A DNA stretch of 10,436 nucleotides, taken from positions 1 to 10,436 of the forward strand of contig JASHRE010000174.1 in the NCBI GenBank assembly GCA_030037515.1, in the 5' to 3' direction. Shown piece by piece: positions 1 through 6,915 of the stretch (positions within the stretch are counted from its first letter, which is position 1; each line of letters begins with the position of its first letter). The notes below the pieces were generated by a model, which saw only the letters and a list, made by a program, of their open reading frames with translations, was not told the origin of the DNA and searched no databases. Position numbers and translations under genes: made by a program. This stretch comes from Candidatus Sulfotelmatobacter sp. (GTDB lineage Bacteria > Acidobacteriota > Terriglobia > Terriglobales > Acidobacteriaceae).

Positions 1-24
1 CGGCGGGCTGATTATTGCCGGTTT

Positions 25-1083
25 CTATTCCACCACTTCGTCCCAGCGGACAACGCGGCCTTCGCGGCTGCTTTTGTGGGCGAGCAGAAGACCGCGCATG
101 GTGCGTAATGCCTGCTCCGGCGTAACGTCGAGCGGGGCGCCGTTTTCGATTGCATCTCTCACATTGGCGTAAAAGCCGCGATAGTCACCGCGTTCGGTCC
201 TGATTGGGCGCGGTTTTTCGTTGACACGGCTGAGAGTTCCCCAGCGATCTTCTGGTTCTTCACCCCAATCGGCGCCCCAGTCGAATCCGTCGGGACATTT
301 GGGACTGCGAAGGATTTCTTCCTGGGGATCCATGCCGAACTTGATGAACGAGCCTTCGGTACCGTGAACCAACAGATGGGGCCCGGGAGCGTAAGCGATG
401 ATGCGAGCGCGCAGGCTGGCGCGCAGCCGCGGATATTGCATGGACACGTCGAAGGCGTCGTCGACGGTGGACGCTGGACGCTGGCAAAACGCAGTGGCCG
501 AGATCGATTCGGGCTCGCCGAAAAGGACGAGTGCGCCATCGATCAGATGAGGACCGAGGTCCCACAACACGCCCGCGGCTGGAAATTTGGCGCGTTCGCG
601 CCAGGCATTTGGCTTGGGATCGAGGCGGAAACGATCGAAGCGGGCTTCGTACTCTGCGACGCTGCCGAGCGCGCCGGAATGAATGAGCTTCTTCAGGGTG
701 AGAAACGCGCCGTCCCAGCGGCGGTCTTGATAGACGGTGATCAAGCGCTTGCGATCGGCGGCTAAGGCGATCAACCGCTGTGCCTCTTTCATGCTCGGTG
801 TAAACGGCTTGTCGACGACGACATGGCGTCCGGCTTCGAGACAGGCTTGCGTGTAGGAAAAGTGGGAATCGTTGGGAGTAGCGACGACGCACAGCCGGAG
901 CGAGCTGTCGGAGAGCAAGTCATCGAGCGTGCGCGCCACGCGCACTTCGGGATATCTGTTCTTTGCATTATCGGTGCGACGCTCGAGAACGCAGCCGAGT
1001 TCCATGCCGCGCACGCCGCGAATCATGGGAGCGTGAAAGGCTTGTCCAGCGAGACCGAATCCGATGAGGCCGACGCGTAGCAT
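25..1083 (-). CDS. Gfo/Idh/MocA-family NAD(P)-dependent oxidoreductase
   Basis: A 352-aa cytoplasmic dehydrogenase predicted to oxidise or reduce a hydroxyl of a sugar, inositol or similar polyol with NAD(P). The N-terminus is a Rossmann fold with the dinucleotide loop GFGLAG (residues 8-13) and 'VVATPNDSH' (66-74). The family Glu-Lys-Pro element appears as Asp-Lys-Pro (91-93), keeping the catalytic-site Lys. The C-terminal half has RRWDGAF (121-127) and the active-site helix with GVLWDLGPHLID (171-182, His179). These features fit the YdgJ/YhhX/IolU-like branch (scyllo-inositol dehydrogenase relatives), but substrate cannot be read from sequence. The ATG is preceded by a good Shine-Dalgarno, AAGGA at 1094-1090, 6 nt upstream. 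The next minus-strand gene ends about 215 bp upstream, so it probably has its own promoter. The family is certain; the substrate is not. Confidence 0.93.
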   Translation of the reverse strand: MLRVGLIGFGLAGQAFHAPMIRGVRGMELGCVLERRTDNAKNRYPEVRVARTLDDLLSDSSLRLCVVATPNDSHFSYTQACLEAGRHVVVDKPFTPSMKEAQRLIALAADRKRLITVYQDRRWDGAFLTLKKLIHSGALGSVAEYEARFDRFRLDPKPNAWRERAKFPAAGVLWDLGPHLIDGALVLFGEPESISATAFCQRPASTVDDAFDVSMQYPRLRASLRARIIAYAPGPHLLVHGTEGSFIKFGMDPQEEILRSPKCPDGFDWGADWGEEPEDRWGTLSRVNEKPRPIRTERGDYRGFYANVRDAIENGAPLDVTPEQALRTMRGLLLAHKSSREGRVVRWDEVVE

Positions 1084-1184
1084 GGTCTTTCCTTAAATCG
1101 GAGTTGAAAATTCTGGCGTTAGCAACGTCATTCAGACTTCCGTGAGGCAGCCAGGGCAACAACCCGGCCAGCAGCAAACCTTCA

Positions 1185-1206
1185 GCGGCGAAAGCCGCGC
1201 TTTTTT
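1185..1206 (+). terminator. GNRA hairpin followed by six T (possible intrinsic terminator)
   Basis: GCGGC, loop GAAA, GCCGC, then GC and TTTTTT on the plus strand. The stem is only 5 bp and the T-run reads away from both minus-strand neighbours. If it works, it stops antisense transcription into the intergenic region. There is no plus-strand gene upstream to serve, so a function is doubtful. Confidence 0.3.
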
Positions 1207-1297
1207 CAACCAGCCCGATTCGGCCACGAGTCGAACTCGTGCCCTCCCCGGTTTCTCCGACACCTGGCGCACGCTCAAGGGCTCAATATGTAATACC

Positions 1298-1702
1298 TCA
1301 CCGGTCTTTTAAGCGGCGAACGAATTTCAATCCCGACCAAACTTGTGTCACGGCGCAGACTTTCACATCGACGAATCCGGAGGCGAGCCCGATTTGGCGG
1401 ACGACATCCTCACTCAAATCGGTTGCGACGCGGGAGCTTTTCTTGGGCCAACTTATCCACAGCATGCCCGCGGGAGCAAGGTGTTTCGCCATCGAACGAA
1501 ATTTCGACGACAGCTCCTTTTTCGATTTCGAGAACAGCATCATGAAGTCGGCCTCTTTATTGCCACCGGAAAGAATCTCGCAGTGCGAGAGACATTCCTT
1601 GAGCTCCGAGCGAACGTCGCTCGGCAGGTCGTGCAGGCAAACGCGTGCGCCTTCTTTAATACCCAGCTTTTTCGGAAGCGGTGTGCCTGAGTATCCCGGC
1701 AT
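1298..1702 (-). CDS. DUF3052 family protein
   Basis: A 134-aa soluble protein of unknown biochemical role. It carries the family's two signatures: the opening GYSGTPLPKKLGIKEG (residues 3-18) and the close TDLSEDVVRQIGLASG ... KVCAV ... WSGLKFVRRLKDR. A central 'GMLWISWPKK' strand resembles the core of a small alpha/beta fold. Relatives are sometimes labelled methyltransferases, but no SAM-binding glycine loop is visible, so I do not transfer that name. The length fits the family. The ATG is 15 nt past the stop codon of the VWA gene on the same strand, so the two may share a transcript. No clear Shine-Dalgarno precedes it, and an upstream ATG at 1716 runs straight into a stop in the same frame. 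Family assignment is confident; function is unknown. Confidence 0.88.
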   Translation of the reverse strand: MPGYSGTPLPKKLGIKEGARVCLHDLPSDVRSELKECLSHCEILSGGNKEADFMMLFSKSKKELSSKFRSMAKHLAPAGMLWISWPKKSSRVATDLSEDVVRQIGLASGFVDVKVCAVTQVWSGLKFVRRLKDR

Positions 1703-1717
1703 GGGGTTCAGGGCATT

Positions 1718-2800
1718 TTAGCGGACGGCGGTGTTTCCGGCTGAAGCGGACGCAGGCACAGGCGAATACCATCCGCGGCGCGAGCGCACCCGCAGGTTCT
1801 TGCTGTCTTTGGCGACGATTTCAATGGTTCGGTAATGGCCGTCATATTTCAGGTCGGCGGGCCTGTACGAGATGGCGTACTGGCTGCGGAGTTCGTCCTG
1901 AATTTCGGCGAAAGAGTTTGCGACTTCGCGAATCTGGAAGGGAAAAAACGCGTGGCCGCCGGTGGCGTCGGCGATACGTTCCAGGACTTTGTCACCGGCG
2001 CTTTTGGTGCCGCTGACATTGGTGCTGATCGTGTAGACAATAGCTTCGGCACGTTGCGCCATCTCGATGGCTTCTTCGCGAGTAACGTGGCTCAAATTGT
2101 CTTCGCCATCGCTCAAAAGAATGATGGCGCGGCGGACCGTTCCGGTAGTTGGAGCCTTCAGCAATTTGTCGCGGCAGGTGTAGTAAAGCGCGTCATAAAG
2201 CGCCGTGCCGCCACCGGGGCGCAGTTCGCGAACGCCATGAGCCAGCAGCATCGTATCGTCGGTGAAGTCCTGTGTGACTTCGGGGGTGGCGTCGAAGCCG
2301 ATCACGACCGCCTGATCATAGTGCGGCCGAACCGTCTGATTGAGGAACTCGACCGCGGACTCCTGCTCGAATTTGAAACGGTCGCGCACGGAGTTGCTGG
2401 CGTCGATCAGCAGCGCAACCTGCAAGGGGAGATTGGTTTCGGCGTGGAAGCTGCTGATCTGGGCCGGAGGCTTGTTGTCGTCCAATACCTGGAAGTCGTT
2501 TTGCTTCAGATTGGTGATGCGGCGGCCGTGCCGATCGGTCACGGTGAAGACGACGTTGACTTCGTTGGTGCTGACCTTGAAGCTGCTGATTGGCTCGTTA
2601 CCGTTGTCGGGCTTCGAGCCGGAATTCGAGACAGCTTGGGATGCCGCGGGAGGGGCTGAGTTTTGCGGCGCGGTCGCGGCGGGTTGTGAAGACTGCGCCA
2701 CAGCGCTGGCGGCGAAAACGGCCAGCAGGACGATACGAGCCGCCCTGGTTAGGTACGGAAACGAACTATTCGAAAATGACTTCGGCCCCAAGGGATCCAC
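1718..2800 (-). CDS. Secreted VWFA-related Acidobacterial domain protein
   Basis: A 360-aa exported von Willebrand A protein, probably for metal-dependent adhesion or protein binding outside the cytoplasmic membrane. A signal peptide is visible: basic segment near residues 19-22, hydrophobic core 'IVLLAVFAASAVA' and a likely cut after AVA (35). A low-complexity Ala/Pro/Ser linker runs to about residue 70. A beta-rich 'STNEVNVVFTVTD' segment then precedes the VWA fold. The MIDAS metal site is complete: D133-A-S135-N-S137, T199 (GGGTAL) and D231 (LLSDGEDN). 'SQYAISYRP' and 'RRGWYSP' near the C-terminus match the acidobacterial TIGR03436-type architecture. The annotated GTG lies 8 nt after a perfect TATAAT. 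An alternative TTG at 2791 has AGAGG 8 nt upstream and would shorten the protein by three residues. Partner unknown. Confidence 0.93.
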   Translation of the reverse strand: MDPLGPKSFSNSSFPYLTRAARIVLLAVFAASAVAQSSQPAATAPQNSAPPAASQAVSNSGSKPDNGNEPISSFKVSTNEVNVVFTVTDRHGRRITNLKQNDFQVLDDNKPPAQISSFHAETNLPLQVALLIDASNSVRDRFKFEQESAVEFLNQTVRPHYDQAVVIGFDATPEVTQDFTDDTMLLAHGVRELRPGGGTALYDALYYTCRDKLLKAPTTGTVRRAIILLSDGEDNLSHVTREEAIEMAQRAEAIVYTISTNVSGTKSAGDKVLERIADATGGHAFFPFQIREVANSFAEIQDELRSQYAISYRPADLKYDGHYRTIEIVAKDSKNLRVRSRRGWYSPVPASASAGNTAVR

Positions 2801-2808
2801 CTCTGCAC

Positions 2809-2814
2809 ATTATA
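2809..2814 (-). promoter_or_regulatory. -10 box (TATAAT) of the VWA gene
   Basis: A perfect sigma-70 -10 hexamer on the minus strand, 8 nt before the GTG at 2800. No good -35 is seen at 16-18 bp. The expected transcription start, around 2802, would give an mRNA with essentially no leader before the GTG, or about 11 nt before the alternative TTG at 2791. Confidence 0.5.
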
Positions 2815-2905
2815 TCCGGGTTTGCGGCGGTAAAGCTCGGTTCGGTGAGACTTGATTCGCGACTCTTGCGTTTCAGAAAAGTAGCCGTTTCTGTATCAAC
2901 AATAT

Positions 2906-3919
2906 TTAGAGATGCCGCACGGCATTGCTGGAGTTGCTGGCTTCGAGGGTCGCGAGGAAGTCGCGTAACTCAGGTGGCAACAGCGTCTCAAGGAAGATTG
3001 TCTTTCCGGTTCTTGGGTGGGCGAGTTCGAGACGGGCAGCGTGCAGAAAATTTCGAGGCAAAGAGGTTGTTTTCACCTTCTTCCCCGCCGCAGCGGAGTT
3101 GCTGAGTTCTTTGGGTGCGCCGTAGAGAGAGTCTCCAACCACGGGATGGCCGAGCGAAGCCATGTGCACGCGAATCTGGTGGGTGCGGCCGGTGTCGATT
3201 CTCACTTCCACAAGCGTGAACTTTCCGAAAGGGGTGTCGAGACGGCAAACGGCTTTGTAATGCGAAACGGCTTCGCGCCCACCGGGAAGGCGCGTGGTCA
3301 TGCGCGTTCGGCGGATACGATCGCGGCTGATGGCGGCGGAAATGGTCCCGCGATCTTTCCTTAGCCGGCCGTGAACCAGAGCAATGTAAGTTTTTTTGAC
3401 CTGGCGACGGGCGAATTGCGCCGCGAGCTCGCGATGGGCTTCATCATTTTTGGCCACAACGATCAGTCCGCTGGTTTGTTTGTCGAGGCGGTGCACGATG
3501 CCGGGGCGCATTTCGCCGCCCACCGCGGAGAGGCTGGTGAAATGGTGCAGCAGCGCGTTGACCAGGGTTCCACGGTTGCGGGCGTCTTCCGTGGCTCCGG
3601 CGCCGACGTGGACCATCATTCCGGCAGGCTTGTTGATGATGGCGAGATCGTTGTCTTCATAAATGATGTCGAGGGCAATGTTTTCGGCAATGGCTCGCAA
3701 TGGAGGACGCTCGGCGAGCCCGGGGACCAGGATTTTGTCGCCGCCGCGCAGCTTCAAGGAAGCTTTGGCGGAAGCGTCGTTCACTAGGATTTTTTGGTCG
3801 CGGATCACTTCCTGCACGCGGGCGCGGCTGAGGTTGAGATGCGCTGCGAGAAATTGGTCGAGACGCTGGCCGGCGTGAGCCGCATCCACTGCGATGATAT
3901 TTGGCAGTGATTCCTTCAC
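2906..3919 (-). CDS. rluD: RluD-type 23S rRNA pseudouridine synthase
   Basis: A 337-aa enzyme of the RluA/RluD family, which isomerises uridine to pseudouridine in RNA. RluD itself modifies helix 69 of 23S rRNA (positions 1911, 1915 and 1917 in E. coli). An N-terminal S4 RNA-binding domain spans about residues 16-66. The catalytic domain follows with INKPAGMMVH (95-104), the active-site motif GIVHRLDKQTSG with catalytic Asp146, and RTHQIRVHMASLGHPVVGD (245-263). Size and domain order match RluD rather than the shorter RluA or RluC. Which uridines are modified cannot be seen, so the symbol is by closest type. The annotated start is GTG with no strong Shine-Dalgarno. TAATAT and TATTCT lie 9-13 nt upstream and could be part of a promoter. 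The hairpin-like ATGCCG/CGGCAT overlaps the last codons. Confidence 0.93.
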   Translation of the reverse strand: MKESLPNIIAVDAAHAGQRLDQFLAAHLNLSRARVQEVIRDQKILVNDASAKASLKLRGGDKILVPGLAERPPLRAIAENIALDIIYEDNDLAIINKPAGMMVHVGAGATEDARNRGTLVNALLHHFTSLSAVGGEMRPGIVHRLDKQTSGLIVVAKNDEAHRELAAQFARRQVKKTYIALVHGRLRKDRGTISAAISRDRIRRTRMTTRLPGGREAVSHYKAVCRLDTPFGKFTLVEVRIDTGRTHQIRVHMASLGHPVVGDSLYGAPKELSNSAAAGKKVKTTSLPRNFLHAARLELAHPRTGKTIFLETLLPPELRDFLATLEASNSSNAVRHL

Positions 3920-4038
3920 TCGCTGCCAAGAATATTACAAAAGCGAGAGTCCAGGGCTTCCAGAGCTCCGCTGCGCGCGCCCGGCAGCTGGAAGACGTCA
4001 GAGGGGGCGAAACTGAAGACTTGGTCGGGACAAGCGAG

Positions 4039-4287
4039 TCAGTTCTTGGGTGGAGGGTCTGCGGCGGAGCACTCCCATGTACTGTTGCGCCGTCCAAAAC
4101 GAGCCGCCTCCCGGAGTTGGCGGTCTGCAGTTATCAATGTCGACTTGGATGGCCCGTCGAATATCCGATACTTCCCGAGCTTAGTCAGAGCCGCAATCTG
4201 GAGAAAATCAACGAAGTCGAGCTTGTATTTCCCTACCAGTCGCTCAAACTCGCCGCTTACGACGGGGGACAAATACTTCCAGCTCGT
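4039..4287 (-). pseudogene. 5'-truncated PIN-domain (VapC-like) remnant
   Basis: The reading frame is open from just after a TAG (4290-4288) to a TGA at 4039. It translates to the C-terminal part of a PIN-domain RNase. KYKLDFVDFLQIAAL carries the late acidic residue of the PIN site. SKSTLITADRQLREAAR matches the final strand and helix, and the Trp/Cys/Pro-rich tail (TWECSAADPPP) fits the usual PIN ending. Only about 82 residues are left of a domain of roughly 130-150. The N-terminal strand with the first catalytic Asp is absent, and I did not find it in the other minus-strand frames up to 4500. No antitoxin is beside it. The only possible starts are TTG or similar without a Shine-Dalgarno. 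It is most likely a decayed toxin or orphan nuclease. A short functional protein is less likely. Confidence 0.6.
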
Positions 4288-4500
4288 CTATCCGAAATGC
4301 ATTGGCAACAACTTGAATCAGATGCCTTTACGTATTTCAGGTACTCTGCTTGGGAGATCTTTTGGCGTAGGAGTTTCCGCTTCAAGGCGCCGGGAACTTC
4401 AGTCCCGCAAAATGACGCCGCGTGTCCTGGGTGGGTGTGTTGGCGAGGAAGCCTCGAAACAATGGAGTTGGATCGTGGAATAGTGCATCTGCGACCTAGA
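4288..4500. other. Intergenic stretch between EF-G-like gene and PIN remnant
   Basis: Together with 3920-4038 this fills the 581-bp gap between RluD and the EF-G-like gene apart from the PIN remnant. No coding region is convincing in 4288-4500, although one minus-strand frame is open for about 80 codons without a start or recognisable motif. It contains a small hairpin, CGGGA (4391-4395) / TCCCG (4403-4407), of the 'GGGACTGAAGTCCC' style common between acidobacterial genes. Another, CGAGG-AAG-CCTCG, lies near 4444-4456. Either could sit at the 3' end of the EF-G-like transcript, but neither has a T-run. The 119 bp at 3920-4038 show nothing recognisable. Confidence 0.4.
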
Positions 4501-6603
4501 CTACTCTTCCTCTTCCGTCACTTCGCCGCGGTCCGCTTTCGATTTCTCGATGATTTTCTCCTGCAGCTGTCCGGGCACGATATCGTAATGATGCATTTCC
4601 ATGTTGAAGCTGCCGCGGCCCTGGGTCATCGAAGTCAGGTCGGCGCCGTAGGTCAGCATCTCGGCCATGGGCACTTCGGCCTTCACGATCGTGTTGCCGG
4701 CCTTGTTGTCCATGCCCTGAATGCGTCCACGACGACTGTTGAGATCGCCCATGATCGATCCGGCAAAATCATCGGGGACAGTGATTTCGACGTTCATGAT
4801 CGGCTCGAGCAGCGTGGGCTTGGCCACTTCCATGGCTTTTTTGAAGGCAATGCGGCCGGCCAGTTGGAACGACAGATCGTTCGAATCGACATCGTGGTAG
4901 GAGCCGTCATAGAGCACGACCTTGAAATCGACCACCGGATATCCGGCGAGATATCCGCGGGCCGCGGCGTCCTTGATTCCTTTTTCGACCGCGGGAATGA
5001 AGTTTTTGGGAATCGCGCCGCCGAAAATGTCGTTCACGAATTCGAAATCGCCACCGCGCGGCAGAGGCTCCATCTTGATCTTGCAATCGCCGAACTGGCC
5101 GTGGCCGCCGGTCTGTTTCTTGTGGCGTCCCTGCACGTCGGCTTTGCCGCGAATCGTTTCGCGATACGGCACCTTTGGCGCTTTCAAATTGACCTGCGTG
5201 TTGTAGCGTTTCTTGAGCTTAGAAACCGTGACTTCGATGTGTTGCTGTCCGGTGCCCGCAATCAGGAACTCTTTGGTCTGCGGATCGCGGAAAAAGCGCA
5301 GCATGGCATCCTCTTCCATGAGCTTGTGCAGGCCGGGACCGAGTTTGTCTTCATCGGCACGGGACTTGGGTTCAATGGCGAAGGTGATCGCTGGCTCCGG
5401 CAGCTTCACGCGCGGATACTGAATGGGCGCCGTCTTTTCTCCCAGCGTGTCGCCGGTCAGCGTGTCTTTTAATTTTGCGACGGCGCCGATGTCGCCGGCG
5501 TGGAGTTCGTTGATCGGAACCGCGGTCTTCCCCTGCATGAGCGAGATGTGGGAGAGCTTTTCCGGAGAATTGCTGCGGAAATTCTGCACGCTCGATTCGT
5601 TCTTCACCACGCCGGAGAAAACTTTGAAGTAGGAAATGCGACCGGCGAACGGGTCCTGCACGGTCTTGAATACGTACAGGGAAACCGGCTCCGCGTCGGT
5701 TTCATGCCGGCGCGGGGAATCCCCGTTTCCGCCGGCTTCTCCTGTAACCCACTCATGCTCGGAAGGAGCCGGTGTGTAGTCGACAATGAAATCCATGATG
5801 CGATCGGCGCCGATATTTCCGAGGCCGGAACTGAAGATCACGGGAAAAATTTTGTCTTCGCGAATGGCATTATGCAGCGCCGGAACCAGATCTTCTTCGC
5901 GCAGCGTCCCTGCCTCGAAGAATTTCTCCATCAGCGCGTCGTCGCCCTCGGCGACGAGTTCGACCAGGCGTTCATGAGCGGCTTGGGCTTGTTCTTTCAA
6001 ATTGGCCGGGATCTCGGTCTCTTTGCCTTTGCCATTTCCTCCCAGTTCGTAGGTGTATGCCTTCATGCGGACCAGGTCGACCACGCCCGAAAGACTTTTC
6101 TCGGCTCCGATCGGAAGCTCGATGGGGATCACGTTGCGGCCGAACGCCTTTTCAACCGATTCGAGGACACGCGCGGCATCGGCCCGGTCGCGATCCATGC
6201 GGTTGACCACGATCAGCCGCGGCGTATTGTATTCATCGCAGTAATTCCAAACGCGCTGGGTGACGACTTCCACACCGGCTACGCCATCGACCACAACAAT
6301 GGCGGCATCGACCACCGGCAGCGCCATCTTCGCCTCGTGCACGAACATGTTGAATCCCGGCGTGTCGAGGATGTTGATCTTTGTCTTGCCCCACTCGAGG
6401 AAAGCCACACCGGTCGAAATCGACATCTGGCGGGAGGTTTCCTCGTCGTCGTAGTCGGTCGTTGCCGAGCCGTCGTCGACGTGGCCCATCTTCGCGGCAG
6501 CACCTGAGGTGTACAGCATGGCCGAGACGAGCTGTGTCTTGCCCGCGTGCCCGTGCCCGACCAAAGCTACATTACGGACGTTTTCTCCAGAGTAGACTTT
6601 CAA
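4501..6603 (-). CDS. EF-G-like translational GTPase (EF-G-2 type)
   Basis: A 700-aa paralogue of elongation factor G, expected to bind GTP and the ribosome. GTPase motifs (this start): P-loop GHGHAGKT (16-23) instead of GHIDAGKT; DTPGF (80-84), with Phe where canonical EF-G has the catalytic His; NRMD (134-137) for NKMD; SSGLGNIG as G5. The switch I 'RGITI' is replaced by RQMSIST. Domains II-V follow, with the domain IV motif HGQFG (501-505) and an acidic tail EVTEEEE. These changes mark the EF-G-2 family, not the housekeeping fusA product, and its role is not settled. I chose the TTG at 6603 because GGAGGAG lies 6 nt upstream (6616-6610) and the protein then begins MKVYSGENVRNVALVGH as relatives do. 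A longer GTG start at 6654 (717 aa) is possible but lacks a good Shine-Dalgarno. A hairpin (5706-5736) encodes part of the G-to-II linker. Confidence 0.92.
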   Translation of the reverse strand: MKVYSGENVRNVALVGHGHAGKTQLVSAMLYTSGAAAKMGHVDDGSATTDYDDEETSRQMSISTGVAFLEWGKTKINILDTPGFNMFVHEAKMALPVVDAAIVVVDGVAGVEVVTQRVWNYCDEYNTPRLIVVNRMDRDRADAARVLESVEKAFGRNVIPIELPIGAEKSLSGVVDLVRMKAYTYELGGNGKGKETEIPANLKEQAQAAHERLVELVAEGDDALMEKFFEAGTLREEDLVPALHNAIREDKIFPVIFSSGLGNIGADRIMDFIVDYTPAPSEHEWVTGEAGGNGDSPRRHETDAEPVSLYVFKTVQDPFAGRISYFKVFSGVVKNESSVQNFRSNSPEKLSHISLMQGKTAVPINELHAGDIGAVAKLKDTLTGDTLGEKTAPIQYPRVKLPEPAITFAIEPKSRADEDKLGPGLHKLMEEDAMLRFFRDPQTKEFLIAGTGQQHIEVTVSKLKKRYNTQVNLKAPKVPYRETIRGKADVQGRHKKQTGGHGQFGDCKIKMEPLPRGGDFEFVNDIFGGAIPKNFIPAVEKGIKDAAARGYLAGYPVVDFKVVLYDGSYHDVDSNDLSFQLAGRIAFKKAMEVAKPTLLEPIMNVEITVPDDFAGSIMGDLNSRRGRIQGMDNKAGNTIVKAEVPMAEMLTYGADLTSMTQGRGSFNMEMHHYDIVPGQLQEKIIEKSKADRGEVTEEEE
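5706..5736. repeat. Hairpin inside the EF-G-like gene
   Basis: Outer arms GCCGGC (5706-5711) and GCCGGC (5731-5736) enclose an inner stem CGGGG (5713-5717) / CCCCG (5721-5725). It encodes about residues 290-300 (GGNGDSPRRHE), a Gly-rich variable linker between the GTPase domain and domain II, where extra sequence would be tolerated. Confidence 0.6.
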
Positions 6604-6609
6604 TTTGGG

Positions 6610-6616
6610 CTCCTCC
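6610..6616 (-). promoter_or_regulatory. Shine-Dalgarno deciding the EF-G-like start
   Basis: GGAGGAG on the minus strand, 6 nt before TTG at 6603-6601. It is the strongest ribosome binding site in the window. It lies inside the longer frame that begins with GTG at 6654, so that longer start is probably wrong. Confidence 0.7.
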
Positions 6617-6731
6617 GGCAGGACGCGGCGGAAGACGTCGCCCAACAAAGACACGGCCCGTCAGGGAAGATTAGGACTGGATCGGGGTGAGCCGGACTGG
6701 TCCGCCGAAAACAAACCCGCCAAAACTTAGG

Positions 6732-6761
6732 ATCCTACCACGCGGCCAGCGAGGGTCACAA
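6732..6761 (-). promoter_or_regulatory. Sigma-70-like promoter for the EF-G-like gene
   Basis: Minus strand: -35 TTGTGA (6761-6756), 18-bp spacer, -10 TAGGAT (6737-6732) with an extended-10 TGG just before it. Each hexamer matches consensus at 4 of 6 positions. Transcription would start near 6725 and leave a leader of about 120 nt to the TTG at 6603. The rest of the divergent region (6604-6915, about 310 bp) shows no coding sequence and no recognisable riboswitch. Confidence 0.45.
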
Positions 6762-6902
6762 CCCGGTCGGCCACGTTCGAGGGGGCGAAATCCCCGAAGA
6801 GAGGAAAGTTCTAAAGCGCTGCGTTCCTGCGATCACTTCATGATGGGCACCGCCGTTTCCGCTACCCAACGTACCGTATTTCCCGGTTGGCCAAGGCTGT
6901 TG

Positions 6903-6908
6903 TATCAT
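6903..6908 (+). promoter_or_regulatory. Possible -10 box of the DUF962 gene
   Basis: TATCAT, 5 of 6 matches to consensus, 7 nt before the ATG at 6916. There is no clear -35 and no Shine-Dalgarno between it and the ATG. If used, the mRNA would be leaderless or nearly so. Confidence 0.35.
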
Positions 6909-6915
6909 TCGCGGC

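Noticed and set aside
1225..1300. Possible tRNA on the minus strand, suggested by GAGTTCGACTC
   Set aside because: The T-loop would have 5 bases instead of 7, and no acceptor, D or anticodon arm with a matching acceptor stem is present upstream.
1835..2659. 274-aa plus-strand open frame
   Set aside because: Antisense of the VWA gene. The VWA frame has the signal peptide and full MIDAS site.
4250..4499. Minus-strand open frame of about 80 codons upstream of the PIN remnant, as a possible N-terminal half
   Set aside because: It lacks the PIN opening strand with the first Asp, has no start codon with a ribosome binding site, and crosses the 4391-4407 hairpin.
3901..5472. 523-aa plus-strand open frame
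   Set aside because: Its longest part is the antisense of the EF-G-like gene, rich in His/Val/Phe as expected for a shadow frame. The rest covers the PIN remnant.
5500..6507. 335-aa plus-strand open frame
   Set aside because: Antisense shadow of the EF-G-like gene; composition is of the same shadow type and no motif is seen.
2906..6603. rluD and the EF-G-like gene as one translation-related operon
   Set aside because: They are on the same strand but 581 bp apart with a gene remnant between them, so co-transcription is not supported.
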